From: an uncultured Opitutia bacterium
GTDB taxonomy: Bacteria; Verrucomicrobiota; Verrucomicrobiia; Opitutales; Opitutaceae
DNA length: 64,000 bases
Reading direction: 5' to 3'
NCBI GenBank assembly: GCA_903834135.1
Contig: CAILHZ010000020.1
Span: forward strand, 61,800-125,799
The notes beneath the pieces were generated by a model. It saw only the letters and a list, made by a program, of their open reading frames with translations. It had not been told where the DNA came from and made no database searches. Position numbers and translations under genes: made by a program. Shown piece by piece: positions 37,294 to 47,135 of this stretch. How positions within the stretch are numbered: the first letter of the stretch is position 1; every line of letters begins with the position of its first letter.

Positions 37294-37441
37294 ATGTCCA
37301 ATATTGAGGTATGGGTACCAAGTCGTACGTATAAACGGAGAATGGGTGTTAAGAATACTACATGATCTTCATTTTAAATAAAATTAGTGTTAACAATTGA
37401 GCACTTAGATGTCATCGAGTTGTGTTGTGAGAATTACTGCT

Positions 37442-40204
37442 ATGCGTTCTTTTTGTCACCTAATTGGCATTTCTCTTATCATGGCTTTGTTCGGATGTAG
37501 GCATGCACCAAATGATGTCCATGTAGTTGATTTAAAGTGTGAATATTTAAACGAACCTTTAGGTGTTGAAATAGTTCATCCTCGTTTGAGTTGGCGTCTA
37601 GAGTCTGTAACTTCGACTAAGCGTAATGTTATCCAAAAAGCATATCAGATTAGAGTAGCGAGTAGTCTTAAGCATTTAGCAGATGAAAATATTGATTTAT
37701 GGGATTCAGGGGAGGTTGTGTCGTCCGAGACGACACAAATAGATTACCAAGCAGATAATGCCAAAAGTCTTAAGCGGTGTTTTTGGCAAGTACGTTACAA
37801 AGATTTTCAAGGTGCATGGTCTAATTGGAGTAATCCTAGCACCTGGACTTATGGGGTTTTGGAATCATCTTATTGGACGGCTAGTTGGATTGGAACAGGA
37901 GAGGATTTTCATAGTAAAGCTGGTGTAGTTCCTAAAACTGAAAACAACCTTTTTGATCCTTGGTTCAGAAAAACGTTTAAACTTAAAGCAGTGCCAGTAC
38001 GTGCAATTGCCAGTATTGCATCAATTGGCTTCCAAGAGTTGTACGTAAATGGAGAAAGAGTAGGTGATTCAGTGCTAATGCCTAGTGTCACCGATAACTC
38101 GAAGCGTGCGCGCTATGTTTCCTATGATATAACTAAATTCTTAAAACAGGGTAATAATATAATCGGAATTTGGCTCGGTACTGGATGGTCTATATTCCCT
38201 AAATTTGAAACCTCAGACAAGCCGCGTGCTCCTCTTGTCATGGGACAATGTGATATAGAATATGTGGATGGAACTACTGAAAGGGTAGTAACAGATAGCA
38301 CTTGGAAAACTCACCCAAGTCCTAATAAATTACTGGGCGCTTGGGATTTTGGTTTTTATGGGGGTGAAATTTACGATGCACGAATTGAAGCGCTAAACTG
38401 GCACTCCCTCGAATTTGATGATTTAGGCTGGAAGTCTGCTATTTGTTTTAATCCTAAAGTAATAGTTTCAAGTGAGCGTTCTGAACCTAATAAAAAAATA
38501 ATTTCAATTCAACCAAAGGAAATAAAAGAGATATCGAGTGGGGTGTATCGTGTTGATTTTGGGCAGAATTTTACTGGATGGCTTGAAGCAGACTTAATTG
38601 GAAATCAAGGTGATCGGATCGATATTCAATTATCGGAGCGAGAAAGCTCTGAAATGACCCATAGGCTGCACAGCGCTTATATAATCGGATCGTCTGGTCA
38701 TGGAACCTTTAAGAACCATTTCAATTATGGTACTGGCAGATGGATTACTATTAAAGGACTTAACTATAAACCTGCATTGAGTGCTTTTCGAGCATGGCAG
38801 GTAAGGACTAACTACGTTTCAAATTCTGAATTTGAGTGCTCTAATGCTCTGTTTAATGAGATTAATCATGTGACTCTTTGGACATTTGAAAACTTATCCT
38901 TGGGCAGCTATGTTGTTGATTGTCCCCAGAGAGAGCGTATGGGCTATGGAGGTGATGCGCATGCTACTACAACAACCGCTCTTAGTAATTACAACTTAGG
39001 TGCTTTTTACACTAAGTGGTCACAGGATTGGAGAGATGCACAGGTTGCTCAGGGATTACCTAATGCAGGTAATTTACCCTATACAGCACCGACTTATTTT
39101 GGCGGTGGTGGACCTATTTGGAGCGGATTTTGTGTACATCTGCCTTGGGAGATGTACCGAACCTATGCAGATAAACAGATTTTAAGAGACAATTACCAAA
39201 CCATCAGTAACTGGTTATTATTCTTAGAGACTAAATCTAACGCTAACATGTTGGTGCGCTGGGGAGGTCAATGGGATTATTTAGGTGATTGGCTCTGGCC
39301 TGGAGCTGATTTGGAAATTAAAGGACAACATTTCAGCGGCGAACGTGAGGATACTCATTTTATAAATAATTGTTATTGGATATATAATTTATCTATTGCT
39401 TCAAAGATTGCTCATATTTTGGGTAATGAAAAAGATAGTTTGGCTTGGGAAAAAAGAGCTACTGAAGTTAGGCATGCTGTTCATGCGAAGTATTTCAATC
39501 CTCGCGATTCAAGTTACGTCAATGGGTTTCAAGCGTGTTTAGCTCTCGCATTATTAACAGACGTAACGCCTGATGATTTACGAGCTGCTGTATGGAAACG
39601 ACTCGAGACTGAAATATTAGTTAATCATAATGGGCATATCTGGGCTGGGATTACTGGTGGCGCTTTACTGTTTAAAACGCTTATGCAATCGCATAGAGAT
39701 GATTTACTATACTCCATGGTAAACCAAAAAACTTATCCAAGTTGGGCAGACTTTCTAACTAAGAATGAAACAACTATGGTTGAGAGCTGGGAGGATAATG
39801 TTAGATATTCTGCCTTACATAGTTCCTATCTGTATGTAGGTGCTTGGTTTATGCAAGATGTACTAGGCATAGCTCCAGATATCAATGAACCTGGTTATGC
39901 GCATGTTTTTATCCGGCCTTCTATTTTAAATAAACCTGAACTAACATGGGCTAAAGGACATTATGATTCCGTGCATGGTAGGATAGGGGTTTCCTGGAAA
40001 CGTGAGTCTGGCCTCTTTACTTTAGATATTTTAATTCCTGAAGGAACTCATGCATCCGTTTATTTACCTACTCGAAATCCAAGTAAAATAACAGAGCGTG
40101 GGCTTAAAATCGCAGTCGACGATATTTCTGAAAGTACTCTAGCTGGCGCTGTGATAAAGGTGAATTCTGGTACTTATCACTTTGAATGTCCTCAGGATTT
40201 GTGA
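37442..40204 (+). CDS. Alpha-L-rhamnosidase, GH78 (probable lipoprotein)
   Basis: Exported family 78 rhamnosidase of about 920 residues. The chosen ATG (37442) gives a clean lipoprotein signal ending ALFGC; an in-frame ATG at 37409 adds 11 residues. Domain order fits GH78: fibronectin-like N-terminal domain (VVDLKCEYLNEPLGVE, HPRLSWRLES), beta-sandwich D with YELYVNGERVGD-type segment (FQELYVNGERVGDSVL), the concanavalin-like domain (YRVDFGQNFTGWLE) and the (alpha/alpha)6 barrel from about 460, with the acidic motif DCPQRERMGYGGDAHA and later WVESWEDN-like residues (TTMVESWEDN), then a C-terminal beta domain. It releases terminal alpha-L-rhamnose. It follows the receptor's terminators, so it has its own promoter. 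Confidence 0.9.
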   Translation: MRSFCHLIGISLIMALFGCRHAPNDVHVVDLKCEYLNEPLGVEIVHPRLSWRLESVTSTKRNVIQKAYQIRVASSLKHLADENIDLWDSGEVVSSETTQIDYQADNAKSLKRCFWQVRYKDFQGAWSNWSNPSTWTYGVLESSYWTASWIGTGEDFHSKAGVVPKTENNLFDPWFRKTFKLKAVPVRAIASIASIGFQELYVNGERVGDSVLMPSVTDNSKRARYVSYDITKFLKQGNNIIGIWLGTGWSIFPKFETSDKPRAPLVMGQCDIEYVDGTTERVVTDSTWKTHPSPNKLLGAWDFGFYGGEIYDARIEALNWHSLEFDDLGWKSAICFNPKVIVSSERSEPNKKIISIQPKEIKEISSGVYRVDFGQNFTGWLEADLIGNQGDRIDIQLSERESSEMTHRLHSAYIIGSSGHGTFKNHFNYGTGRWITIKGLNYKPALSAFRAWQVRTNYVSNSEFECSNALFNEINHVTLWTFENLSLGSYVVDCPQRERMGYGGDAHATTTTALSNYNLGAFYTKWSQDWRDAQVAQGLPNAGNLPYTAPTYFGGGGPIWSGFCVHLPWEMYRTYADKQILRDNYQTISNWLLFLETKSNANMLVRWGGQWDYLGDWLWPGADLEIKGQHFSGEREDTHFINNCYWIYNLSIASKIAHILGNEKDSLAWEKRATEVRHAVHAKYFNPRDSSYVNGFQACLALALLTDVTPDDLRAAVWKRLETEILVNHNGHIWAGITGGALLFKTLMQSHRDDLLYSMVNQKTYPSWADFLTKNETTMVESWEDNVRYSALHSSYLYVGAWFMQDVLGIAPDINEPGYAHVFIRPSILNKPELTWAKGHYDSVHGRIGVSWKRESGLFTLDILIPEGTHASVYLPTRNPSKITERGLKIAVDDISESTLAGAVIKVNSGTYHFECPQDL
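37716..37738. repeat. 10-bp hairpin inside the GH78 gene
   Basis: TTGTGTCGTC (37716-37725) and GACGACACAA (37729-37738) are exact reverse complements with a 3-base loop CGA, about 275 bases into the gene. Strong for a coding region in this AT-rich DNA. Confidence 0.4.
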
Positions 40205-40213
40205 CCGATTATA

Positions 40214-42853
40214 TCAGCGACTAAAGGTATAACTTGTTGTACCACCTGCTTTGAGGACTAGTTCAGTTTCTTTATCGCTATAATTGTTCAAATGAAAACC
40301 AGAAGCTTTCATGCTACTGAGATGTAGGATTGTATTTCCTTGGGCTGGTGCATGAACATTCAGTGATGCTGTGCGCCCATCACTTGAAACTTTAAGGTTA
40401 AGACTTATTAGTCCTGCGGCAGTATTTAGAGAATCTATTCTATTTACCATATTAGGCTTTAACCAGGTGTCTGGTGTGGAAAGCAGTAGGTGCACTGTAT
40501 CTTTGTACTCGCACGCTAGCATAGAGATAGTGAGGCGTACAAATAAGGCTGCAGCCCAGCAGTGAGGCTCATCTCCTGATGTTTTAGGTGCATCCGTGAT
40601 TAGTGATTGTTCTTCTACCCAATTGCCTGTGGGGGAGGAATGATTGGCAAATGCATAGAGAATTCGAGCGGCATGGGTATAATCACCACGAAGTAGCGGC
40701 AAATGGCCGTATAAGCCCGCGTAGCCAGCCCATACGCCCTCCGGCATCCATCCAGTGCCTGCTGGTATACCTTCCTTTTCAGCGCTCTTTAGCATAGCAA
40801 GCGTGCCATCTAGTAAAGATCCATTAAGTGGCAGGCCGTAGCCAAAGAGATGGTTTTCGAGTACTGCCCATTGTGCTACTTGGGGATAGGGGTCATTTCC
40901 TTTCATACCAACTCTGACGGGAAGGTATTGGTTTCCAAAACTATCTTTTCGAAAATCTCGATTAGCGGCTAGGGTGAACGATGAAGTAAAAGAGTCTGAT
41001 AATTGCTCAATTGCTGATGCATCCGAAAGATATCCTATTTTGTGTGCAGCTTGGGCTGCTGCATTTAAACCTGTTATCGTCCAATATATAGATGAATACT
41101 CAGCAGTAGTTTCAGGGATTCCACCATCGTTAAAGCCAGCCGGGAGTAGGCCTGAGTTTAAAGCTGTAGGTTGATTTAAAGTACTTATTCTCTTGGTTCG
41201 TAGTGCTTGAATACCTTTCATAACAGCAGGCCAATGTTTTTTTACGAAATTCCAGTCACCGCTTAGACGAGCGTACCTCGTTAGGCACCATATTGCTTCA
41301 GGGGTACTGCGATAAATTACCAAAGGTGGTAGTTCATCTATTAATCCATCCTTATCTTGAAATGAAAAAATCGTATCTAGTGTCTGTTTTGATTTAGAAA
41401 AGTCACCTAGCATTGCAGCGACTTCAATGAGGTACATCGCATCACTAGTCCATAGTCCACGATATAGGGTAAAGCTCGAATTAAATTGACCTTGGCCATT
41501 TATAATTTCGTGAGCTTGGTAATACGTACGCAGTGAATTTTCTGCTATATTCTGTATTTCAGGATCTCCTACGTGGAAATGTCCGAATGGCACCTCAGTT
41601 TTATTCCATCGCTTACTGACTAGAGATTTAGCTTCTTGAAAATCATAGCTTAGGGCTTCTTTAGCATCATTTTGGGTTGTATTCCCTGAGAGCACGTAAA
41701 CGGTGACTAATTTAGTTCCTAAAGCCCATCGTATATGCCAACCGGTATCATCATGGCTAATACTCTCTGCCTTAGGGCTACAAGTTATAAAAGGATGATC
41801 ATTAAAAGAGAGTACGCCTGATGGATTAATTTCAAGTTGTCGTCCTGTTGTAATATTTAGGGCAGGACTTACAGATGGAGAGAAACTTGCCTGTATTGCA
41901 TCTGTTCTAGCATCCTGCATAAGCATTTCTGCTCCACATGAAATACGCAGTTCAGCTAGATCACGACTTGCTCTTGAGCCTAAGATTAATTCATTACGGT
42001 CAATCTTTGGAGTTACTTTAGCATTCGAGTACATAGCTATCATAGCTAGTGTTGTATTAGGATCACTGCCTACGGGTGCTTTTACTGATATATCAAGCCA
42101 ACCATCATTATTAGTGTCTTTAGCCTCAAATATAAATACTTGAGGTGTATTTATTGGTGCGGTGAGCGCTAAATCGACTAATTGATCAGTTGCGCCTTCC
42201 ACTTGCATTAGCGCAAGGCGTTCACCTAAACGCGGTTTGTAGCTTTCACAGAAACCTAACACGATTCGTTTAAATGCACCTGGTTGTACTTTCAGACGAT
42301 ATCTTAATGGGCGATTAATACCCCAAGCTACAGAATTAAATTCAGGACTTGATCGACATGAAGGATGTGCCCAACCCAGTGCGCCACTAATGCCATCAAG
42401 TCTTTCATATTTGCCGTAATTACTTTGAGATGCAGATGTATTAAGTGGAGGTATAGCGAGTGTTGTAATTACTACATTTGAATGCGAATTACTAAGATGA
42501 GTAGTATAAATTGGTTTACGAACGTCGCTAATGATTTGTTGGCGATTTTCTAGGGATTCACCCGAGACGCCAAATTCTATTACTGTCTTAGGTTTAGCAT
42601 ATGGTCCGGGGCCAAAATCATAAAGAAGTGCACCGCGGTCGCTTACCATAGGTTTATGCCAGTCACCTGGTAATCCAAGTGGAGAATGCCAAGTATTTGT
42701 CGAAAAACGATGATCAATTAAATAATCATTGGATGCTTTTAATTTATCGAAAGATATAAACGAAATAAATGATGCAACTAAGTATACAGTAAGTTTATAT
42801 TTTTGTGATCTGGATATCATTTTCGTTAGTGTTTTGGGGTAAGATGCCATCAA
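40214..42853 (-). CDS. Exported six-hairpin glycosidase-like protein
   Basis: An 879-residue protein. A signal peptide begins best at the second internal Met (MISRSQKYKLTVYLVASF), ending near LKAS at residue 42. The N-terminal half is beta-rich; the C-terminal half (about 430-790) has an (alpha/alpha)6 pattern with YRGLWTSDAMYLIEVAAML, DGLIDELPPLVIYRSTPEAI, LPAGFNDGGIPE and HLPLLRGDYTHAARILYAF. This resembles amylo-alpha-1,6-glucosidase/GH63-like and GH78-like barrels, but I cannot name a family. Position between a GH78 gene and an LMF-like gene suggests carbohydrate degradation. Its stop lies 9 bp from that of the convergent GH78 gene. Confidence 0.65.
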   Translation of the reverse strand: MMASYPKTLTKMISRSQKYKLTVYLVASFISFISFDKLKASNDYLIDHRFSTNTWHSPLGLPGDWHKPMVSDRGALLYDFGPGPYAKPKTVIEFGVSGESLENRQQIISDVRKPIYTTHLSNSHSNVVITTLAIPPLNTSASQSNYGKYERLDGISGALGWAHPSCRSSPEFNSVAWGINRPLRYRLKVQPGAFKRIVLGFCESYKPRLGERLALMQVEGATDQLVDLALTAPINTPQVFIFEAKDTNNDGWLDISVKAPVGSDPNTTLAMIAMYSNAKVTPKIDRNELILGSRASRDLAELRISCGAEMLMQDARTDAIQASFSPSVSPALNITTGRQLEINPSGVLSFNDHPFITCSPKAESISHDDTGWHIRWALGTKLVTVYVLSGNTTQNDAKEALSYDFQEAKSLVSKRWNKTEVPFGHFHVGDPEIQNIAENSLRTYYQAHEIINGQGQFNSSFTLYRGLWTSDAMYLIEVAAMLGDFSKSKQTLDTIFSFQDKDGLIDELPPLVIYRSTPEAIWCLTRYARLSGDWNFVKKHWPAVMKGIQALRTKRISTLNQPTALNSGLLPAGFNDGGIPETTAEYSSIYWTITGLNAAAQAAHKIGYLSDASAIEQLSDSFTSSFTLAANRDFRKDSFGNQYLPVRVGMKGNDPYPQVAQWAVLENHLFGYGLPLNGSLLDGTLAMLKSAEKEGIPAGTGWMPEGVWAGYAGLYGHLPLLRGDYTHAARILYAFANHSSPTGNWVEEQSLITDAPKTSGDEPHCWAAALFVRLTISMLACEYKDTVHLLLSTPDTWLKPNMVNRIDSLNTAAGLISLNLKVSSDGRTASLNVHAPAQGNTILHLSSMKASGFHLNNYSDKETELVLKAGGTTSYTFSR

Positions 42854-42943
42854 GCATCACCTTATATTAATTAGAACAATTTATATACTTTGAGTTTTTT
42901 TCTCTAAATAATAACTAGAGTTTATTTCTAGAAGTTTAGAATT

Positions 42944-42999
42944 ATTGGTCAATCGTTACGGTGATGAAAATTCGTGAAAATCTCTAAGTCTTGACCAAT
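42944..42999. promoter_or_regulatory. Spaced 9-bp inverted repeat in a divergent promoter
   Basis: ATTGGTCAA (42944-42952) and TTGACCAAT (42991-42999) are exact reverse complements 38 bp apart, between the six-hairpin gene (start 42853) and the LMF-like gene (start 43072). The right arm contains a TTGACC -35-like box, with CAATAC 18 bases later as a possible -10 for the LMF-like gene. A smaller GTGAT/ATCAC pair is nested around the same axis. A two-site operator is plausible. Confidence 0.4.
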
Positions 43000-43071
43000 T
43001 ATCACAAATGCAAACAATACTAATTATTGTTTTACTACCTCGAAACTCTCTTTTGGTGAAAATATACTGCA

Positions 43072-44625
43072 ATGTGGCGTGAGCTTAAGAGTTTTTTTTG
43101 TATCAATACTAATAATACGTATTTTTTTGCGCGTTGGTTGTGTATCCGTGCAGTCGGATTAGTATATGTGATTGTATTTTCTGGGGTACTTTCAGAGTGC
43201 AAAGCTCTTATTGGACCCAGTGGTATTGCTCCACTAGGAACATTCTTTAAGATGTTAGTTGATCAAGAGTCATTTGGGTTCATTTCTATACTACATGCTC
43301 CTAGTCTGTTTTGGCTTTCATCAAATTTAGTGGCTATAAATGTAGTAGGCTGGTGTGGTATAGTAGCTGCAGTTGCATTAACACTGAATATATATCCGCG
43401 AATAGCTCTGTTTATATGCTACATTGCTTTTTTATCTTTCGTAGCGACGGGACATTTCTTTGTCGCGACGCAAATGGATCAGTTAATACTCGAAACAGCT
43501 TTTTTGTTTATATTTTTTGCTCCATCAGGATTTCGACCAGGTTTGGGCTTAAATCAAGCACCTAATAGAGCAGGGTTTATAGCTGTAAGATGGTTACTTA
43601 TACGGGTAATGCTTGAGCCAGGTATATTTAAGTTTACCTCTGGTAATCATCATTGGCTAGATTTCACAGCAATGGATGTAATGTACGAAACTACACCATT
43701 TCCGACATTTCTAGGTTATATTGATCATCACTTGCCTCATGTTTATCATGTGTTTGAATATTTCCTCACCTTTGCTGCAGAATTGGTTGCACCGTTAATC
43801 GCTATTTTTGGAGGTAAGGCAGGCCGCTGGGTTGCATTTGTTATTTGGACTATTTTTCAAATTGGTATCGAATTAACTAACAATTTTGGATGGCTAAATG
43901 TTACAGCTATTGCGCTTGGTATACTATTATTAGATGATCAAATGCTACTGACTGTTCTGGACCGCTGTAAGATAACGTATTTTAAGTCACATACAGATAT
44001 AAGGTCACTGAAGAACAGTAAAATGAGTACGCTGAGAAATCTTAAAAATTATACTATTTTATTTCATTCAGTTTTAACGCTCTATTTTTTTGTAATTGCT
44101 TGTGACCTTTCAGGTAAGGTGTTTCCCAGTGTCTTGGTTAAGTCTTTGAACAGCTGGTTTTCTAACTTTCATACAGCTAATGCTTATCCTTTATTTCAAG
44201 GATTTCCTGAGCACCGCTTCGCTTTAGAATTTGAAGGATCAAATGATCAGGGTAAGACATGGCGTGTGTATCCTTTCAAATACCAGCCACAAAGATTAGA
44301 TCAAATTTGCCCTTTTATAGCGCCAAGCTTTCCTCGCTTTGAGGCAACACTGCAAATAACTCTAGGTGCTGCGCCAAATGCTCAGATATATCCAGTAGTT
44401 GCTTCTTACTTATTGGCTAGGAATACTGAAGTTATCTCACTTTTTAAATACGATCCATTCCTGGATAGTCCACCTACAATGATCCGTATGCCAGTCTATC
44501 TATTAAAATTTACTGACTACAGTAGTTATTTGAAAACTGGAAACTACTGGCAGAAAGAGTATCAGGGCGTTTATACACCCATGCTATATGTAGATACTAA
44601 TGGTAGGATTTTACAGGAGCGCTAA
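43072..44625 (+). CDS. Lipase maturation factor (LMF)-like membrane protein
   Basis: A 517-residue polytopic membrane protein of the LMF1/LMF2 family. Signatures include the N-terminal FARWLCIRAVGLVYVIVF helix, QMDQLILETAFLFIFFAP, VRWLLIRVMLEPGIFKFTSG and the HHWLDFTAMDVMYETTPFPT block with the ring of conserved aromatic and acidic residues. A later soluble part (about 365-517) has FEGSNDQGKTWRVYPFKYQP. In animals LMF proteins assist lipase folding in the ER; the bacterial members have no established role. Here it stands alone between glycosidase genes. The first ATG fits a start with no visible ribosome-binding site. Confidence 0.85.
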   Translation: MWRELKSFFCINTNNTYFFARWLCIRAVGLVYVIVFSGVLSECKALIGPSGIAPLGTFFKMLVDQESFGFISILHAPSLFWLSSNLVAINVVGWCGIVAAVALTLNIYPRIALFICYIAFLSFVATGHFFVATQMDQLILETAFLFIFFAPSGFRPGLGLNQAPNRAGFIAVRWLLIRVMLEPGIFKFTSGNHHWLDFTAMDVMYETTPFPTFLGYIDHHLPHVYHVFEYFLTFAAELVAPLIAIFGGKAGRWVAFVIWTIFQIGIELTNNFGWLNVTAIALGILLLDDQMLLTVLDRCKITYFKSHTDIRSLKNSKMSTLRNLKNYTILFHSVLTLYFFVIACDLSGKVFPSVLVKSLNSWFSNFHTANAYPLFQGFPEHRFALEFEGSNDQGKTWRVYPFKYQPQRLDQICPFIAPSFPRFEATLQITLGAAPNAQIYPVVASYLLARNTEVISLFKYDPFLDSPPTMIRMPVYLLKFTDYSSYLKTGNYWQKEYQGVYTPMLYVDTNGRILQER

Positions 44626-44661
44626 AAGGATTCATAATTATCTTATATTTTTCTGCACAAA

Positions 44662-44688
44662 TTATCTGGTTTATTTATAGCCAGATAA
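44662..44688. terminator. Bidirectional terminator between convergent genes
   Basis: TTATCTGG (44662-44669) and CCAGATAA (44681-44688) form an 8-bp perfect stem with an 11-base AT-rich loop. It sits between the LMF-like stop (44625) and the GH78-like stop (44694), and just before the latter's stop codon. Confidence 0.55.
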
Positions 44689-44693
44689 AATAA

Positions 44694-47126
44694 TTAGATA
44701 TTAAAGTCAGTTGAGCCTAAAATTCGTATAATTCTAGTTTCTGCATCTTGTTTAATATGTAGTGTAATCGGCTCTGAAGTGTCTATATGTACATGCGTAG
44801 TAATTCCATTTTTATTCCACTTAATATGCATTGCACCTGTATGATTATGATAGGGAATTCTGCCTTCAGCTTGGGTGAGTGAGCCAGTTCTTATATCGAA
44901 ACTATAGGTGTCTATACCTAAGTCGAAATGGGGCTTAACTCCCAATATCCATCTAGATAGTTGCCATGTTGGGCAAGCAGACCACTGGTGGCATCCACTC
45001 CAGTGTGTGTCATAAACCTCCATCCATGTCGTTTGACCCTTATTCAATTCCCAGCCCCAGCATGTTTTAAATTGATTAAGTACAAAATCTGTTTCTCCAA
45101 CCCTTAGTAGTGTATCGAATGTGAATTGACCGAAGTAGGGTGTTATAAGCTGAGTATTTGTGACTGATGGATCGCTAAGATGGGGTGCTGTAGGGGTATT
45201 AGGAAAGGACCCTAAAATATGTTGTTTTATTGCAGCAATTGCCTCCTGTTTCTTCGTGCCTTTAAAGAGGTCAAGTTTAAGTCCAAGTACTGTTCTATGA
45301 AACCCAATTTCATTCCAGCAGTCGTTTCCGTTTGAAAATTTAGAATTAAAATAGGAATTTATTATTGATGTCATATTATCTGCTAAACCTAAATAGTACA
45401 TTTCACTATCATCTTGGCCTAGTGCTTTACTCCATCTCGCCATCGATTTAAGTGCAGATAAATAGAACAGGTTCAATGCTTGATCCGTATTTAATGAATC
45501 ATTTTTATAGCCCCAATCTATAAAGTCCCAACTCAATGTTTTTTTTATTCCATCTGCTGTACGCTGAGATTCGAATGCACGAATGTTTTTAACTGCAGCA
45601 GGGTAGAGACTTTGTAAGAATTTTAAGTCACCTGTCATTTCCCAGTAATGCACGCATGCGTCAACCCATTGCGCAGCATAACTGGATATAAAAATATTCT
45701 GTCCAGGTGACATTCCAGACACTAATCCATCGTTTCTAGAGCATTGAGCACTCTGGATTAGTCCTCGTTTGCATAGGGTTAAGTCGTTGAATGCTACACT
45801 TGTCGTATCTAGACCGATTGTAAGGTCTCCAGTCCATTGTCCTCTCTCACGTGTTGGATTATCTATAATCGCATCTTCCGAGCAGGATTTGAGTGTTTCT
45901 ACACCTGTATTCCAAATTGCATTTAGAATGGGATCTTGAGTTTTAAATTCACCTATTATTTCAGAGAAGTAGCCACGATCTATAAAATCTTCGTCTATTA
46001 CTTTAATCTTATCTGGATCGCCTATAATATGTAACTCTAAAAAACGACCACCATTCTCTGATAGAGAAGTGAAGTCTTGTATGCCACCTCTAGCTACGAA
46101 GTGATTTAGATTGCACGAATCTCCGCCTGATAAGGTTATCCAAGGAGAAACTCTATTATCAAAAAGTTGCTCGGATAGTGCCCATTCAACAATAGCCCCC
46201 TCGGGTAGTGATAATTTAAATTCAGGTCTAAGAATTCTGATTCGGCCAAGATCATACCGTCTCCATATACCTGTACTTTCGTTCTTACTTTTTGCTAAGT
46301 TGCGTAAGTAAAATCGTGCGGATGGGTTATCTTTTTCATACCCAAAGCGTTCAGCAAGGTATCCGAAGTCTATAAGAGTTCCTTTGAAGCTTGTGTAGTG
46401 GAGATTGCTAGTTTCAAGCGCCGCTGCTTTGCCAAGATCGCGTTTAACAATGCAAGCTGGAACCCAGGTATGATCATCAAAGATTGTACTCTGCCAATCA
46501 GTAGGATTTTTACGTGTGTCACACCATTCAATCCAGCCAAGTTGAGGATTAATACGGCGAACAGCCTTCGAATAACCCTGAAGAATGGATGTAAGCCACT
46601 TGACTGTTATTATACCTGTAGGGGCTTCTAATTCATTCCAAACAAATGGTAGTTGATCACCTAATATGCGCGTAGCTACGCCCAAGTGGTGCACTTGGAG
46701 TGCAAGTATATGCCGTCCTTTGGGGAGTGTAAAGTGTAGGACTTGATATTCAGGATTAGTAGTGGAGAAACGAGCAGGTCCCTCAGTCAGGAAATGCCCA
46801 TCTAGCCATACTGTAAAAACAGACGCACCTAATATTCTATATTCTAGGGCAGTAGTTTTTTCTAGTATAAATGAACCGCGAAACGCTGCATGGGTATCTG
46901 GTTGATAAGAATCTATCTCTGGATTCCAAAAATACTCACCTTTTGTAAGGCAGAGTGGATTGTCTTTGCTATAGGCTAAATTTGCGTAAGTTCCTAATAA
47001 CGTAAAAATAATTATCGGACTTAAATAAAGTGTCTTTAAATAGCACTTGAAACTTAACTCATGTAGAGGTCTTTTTATTGGACAAAACATGAGATGGGAT
47101 GACAGAAGTGCTATGCAGTAATACAA
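44694..47126 (-). CDS. Exported GH78-like alpha-L-rhamnosidase family protein
   Basis: An 810-residue protein related to GH78. The true start may be internal, since a hydrophobic signal (YLSPIIIFTLLGTYANLAYS) begins only near residue 33. N-terminal beta-sandwich domains (about 65-380) are followed by an (alpha/alpha)6 barrel (about 385-720) containing DNPTRERGQWTGDLTIGLD, the counterpart of the DxPxRxERxxWxGD motif, and later TTWMEVYDTHWSGCHQWSA. A short C-terminal beta domain ends the protein (TGSLTQAEGRIPYHN). It would hydrolyse alpha-L-rhamnosides or a related deoxy-sugar linkage. It is 9 bp downstream of the GxGYxYP gene and so probably cotranscribed with it. Confidence 0.8.
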   Translation of the reverse strand: MYYCIALLSSHLMFCPIKRPLHELSFKCYLKTLYLSPIIIFTLLGTYANLAYSKDNPLCLTKGEYFWNPEIDSYQPDTHAAFRGSFILEKTTALEYRILGASVFTVWLDGHFLTEGPARFSTTNPEYQVLHFTLPKGRHILALQVHHLGVATRILGDQLPFVWNELEAPTGIITVKWLTSILQGYSKAVRRINPQLGWIEWCDTRKNPTDWQSTIFDDHTWVPACIVKRDLGKAAALETSNLHYTSFKGTLIDFGYLAERFGYEKDNPSARFYLRNLAKSKNESTGIWRRYDLGRIRILRPEFKLSLPEGAIVEWALSEQLFDNRVSPWITLSGGDSCNLNHFVARGGIQDFTSLSENGGRFLELHIIGDPDKIKVIDEDFIDRGYFSEIIGEFKTQDPILNAIWNTGVETLKSCSEDAIIDNPTRERGQWTGDLTIGLDTTSVAFNDLTLCKRGLIQSAQCSRNDGLVSGMSPGQNIFISSYAAQWVDACVHYWEMTGDLKFLQSLYPAAVKNIRAFESQRTADGIKKTLSWDFIDWGYKNDSLNTDQALNLFYLSALKSMARWSKALGQDDSEMYYLGLADNMTSIINSYFNSKFSNGNDCWNEIGFHRTVLGLKLDLFKGTKKQEAIAAIKQHILGSFPNTPTAPHLSDPSVTNTQLITPYFGQFTFDTLLRVGETDFVLNQFKTCWGWELNKGQTTWMEVYDTHWSGCHQWSACPTWQLSRWILGVKPHFDLGIDTYSFDIRTGSLTQAEGRIPYHNHTGAMHIKWNKNGITTHVHIDTSEPITLHIKQDAETRIIRILGSTDFNI

Positions 47127-47135
47127 ATCAATTAG

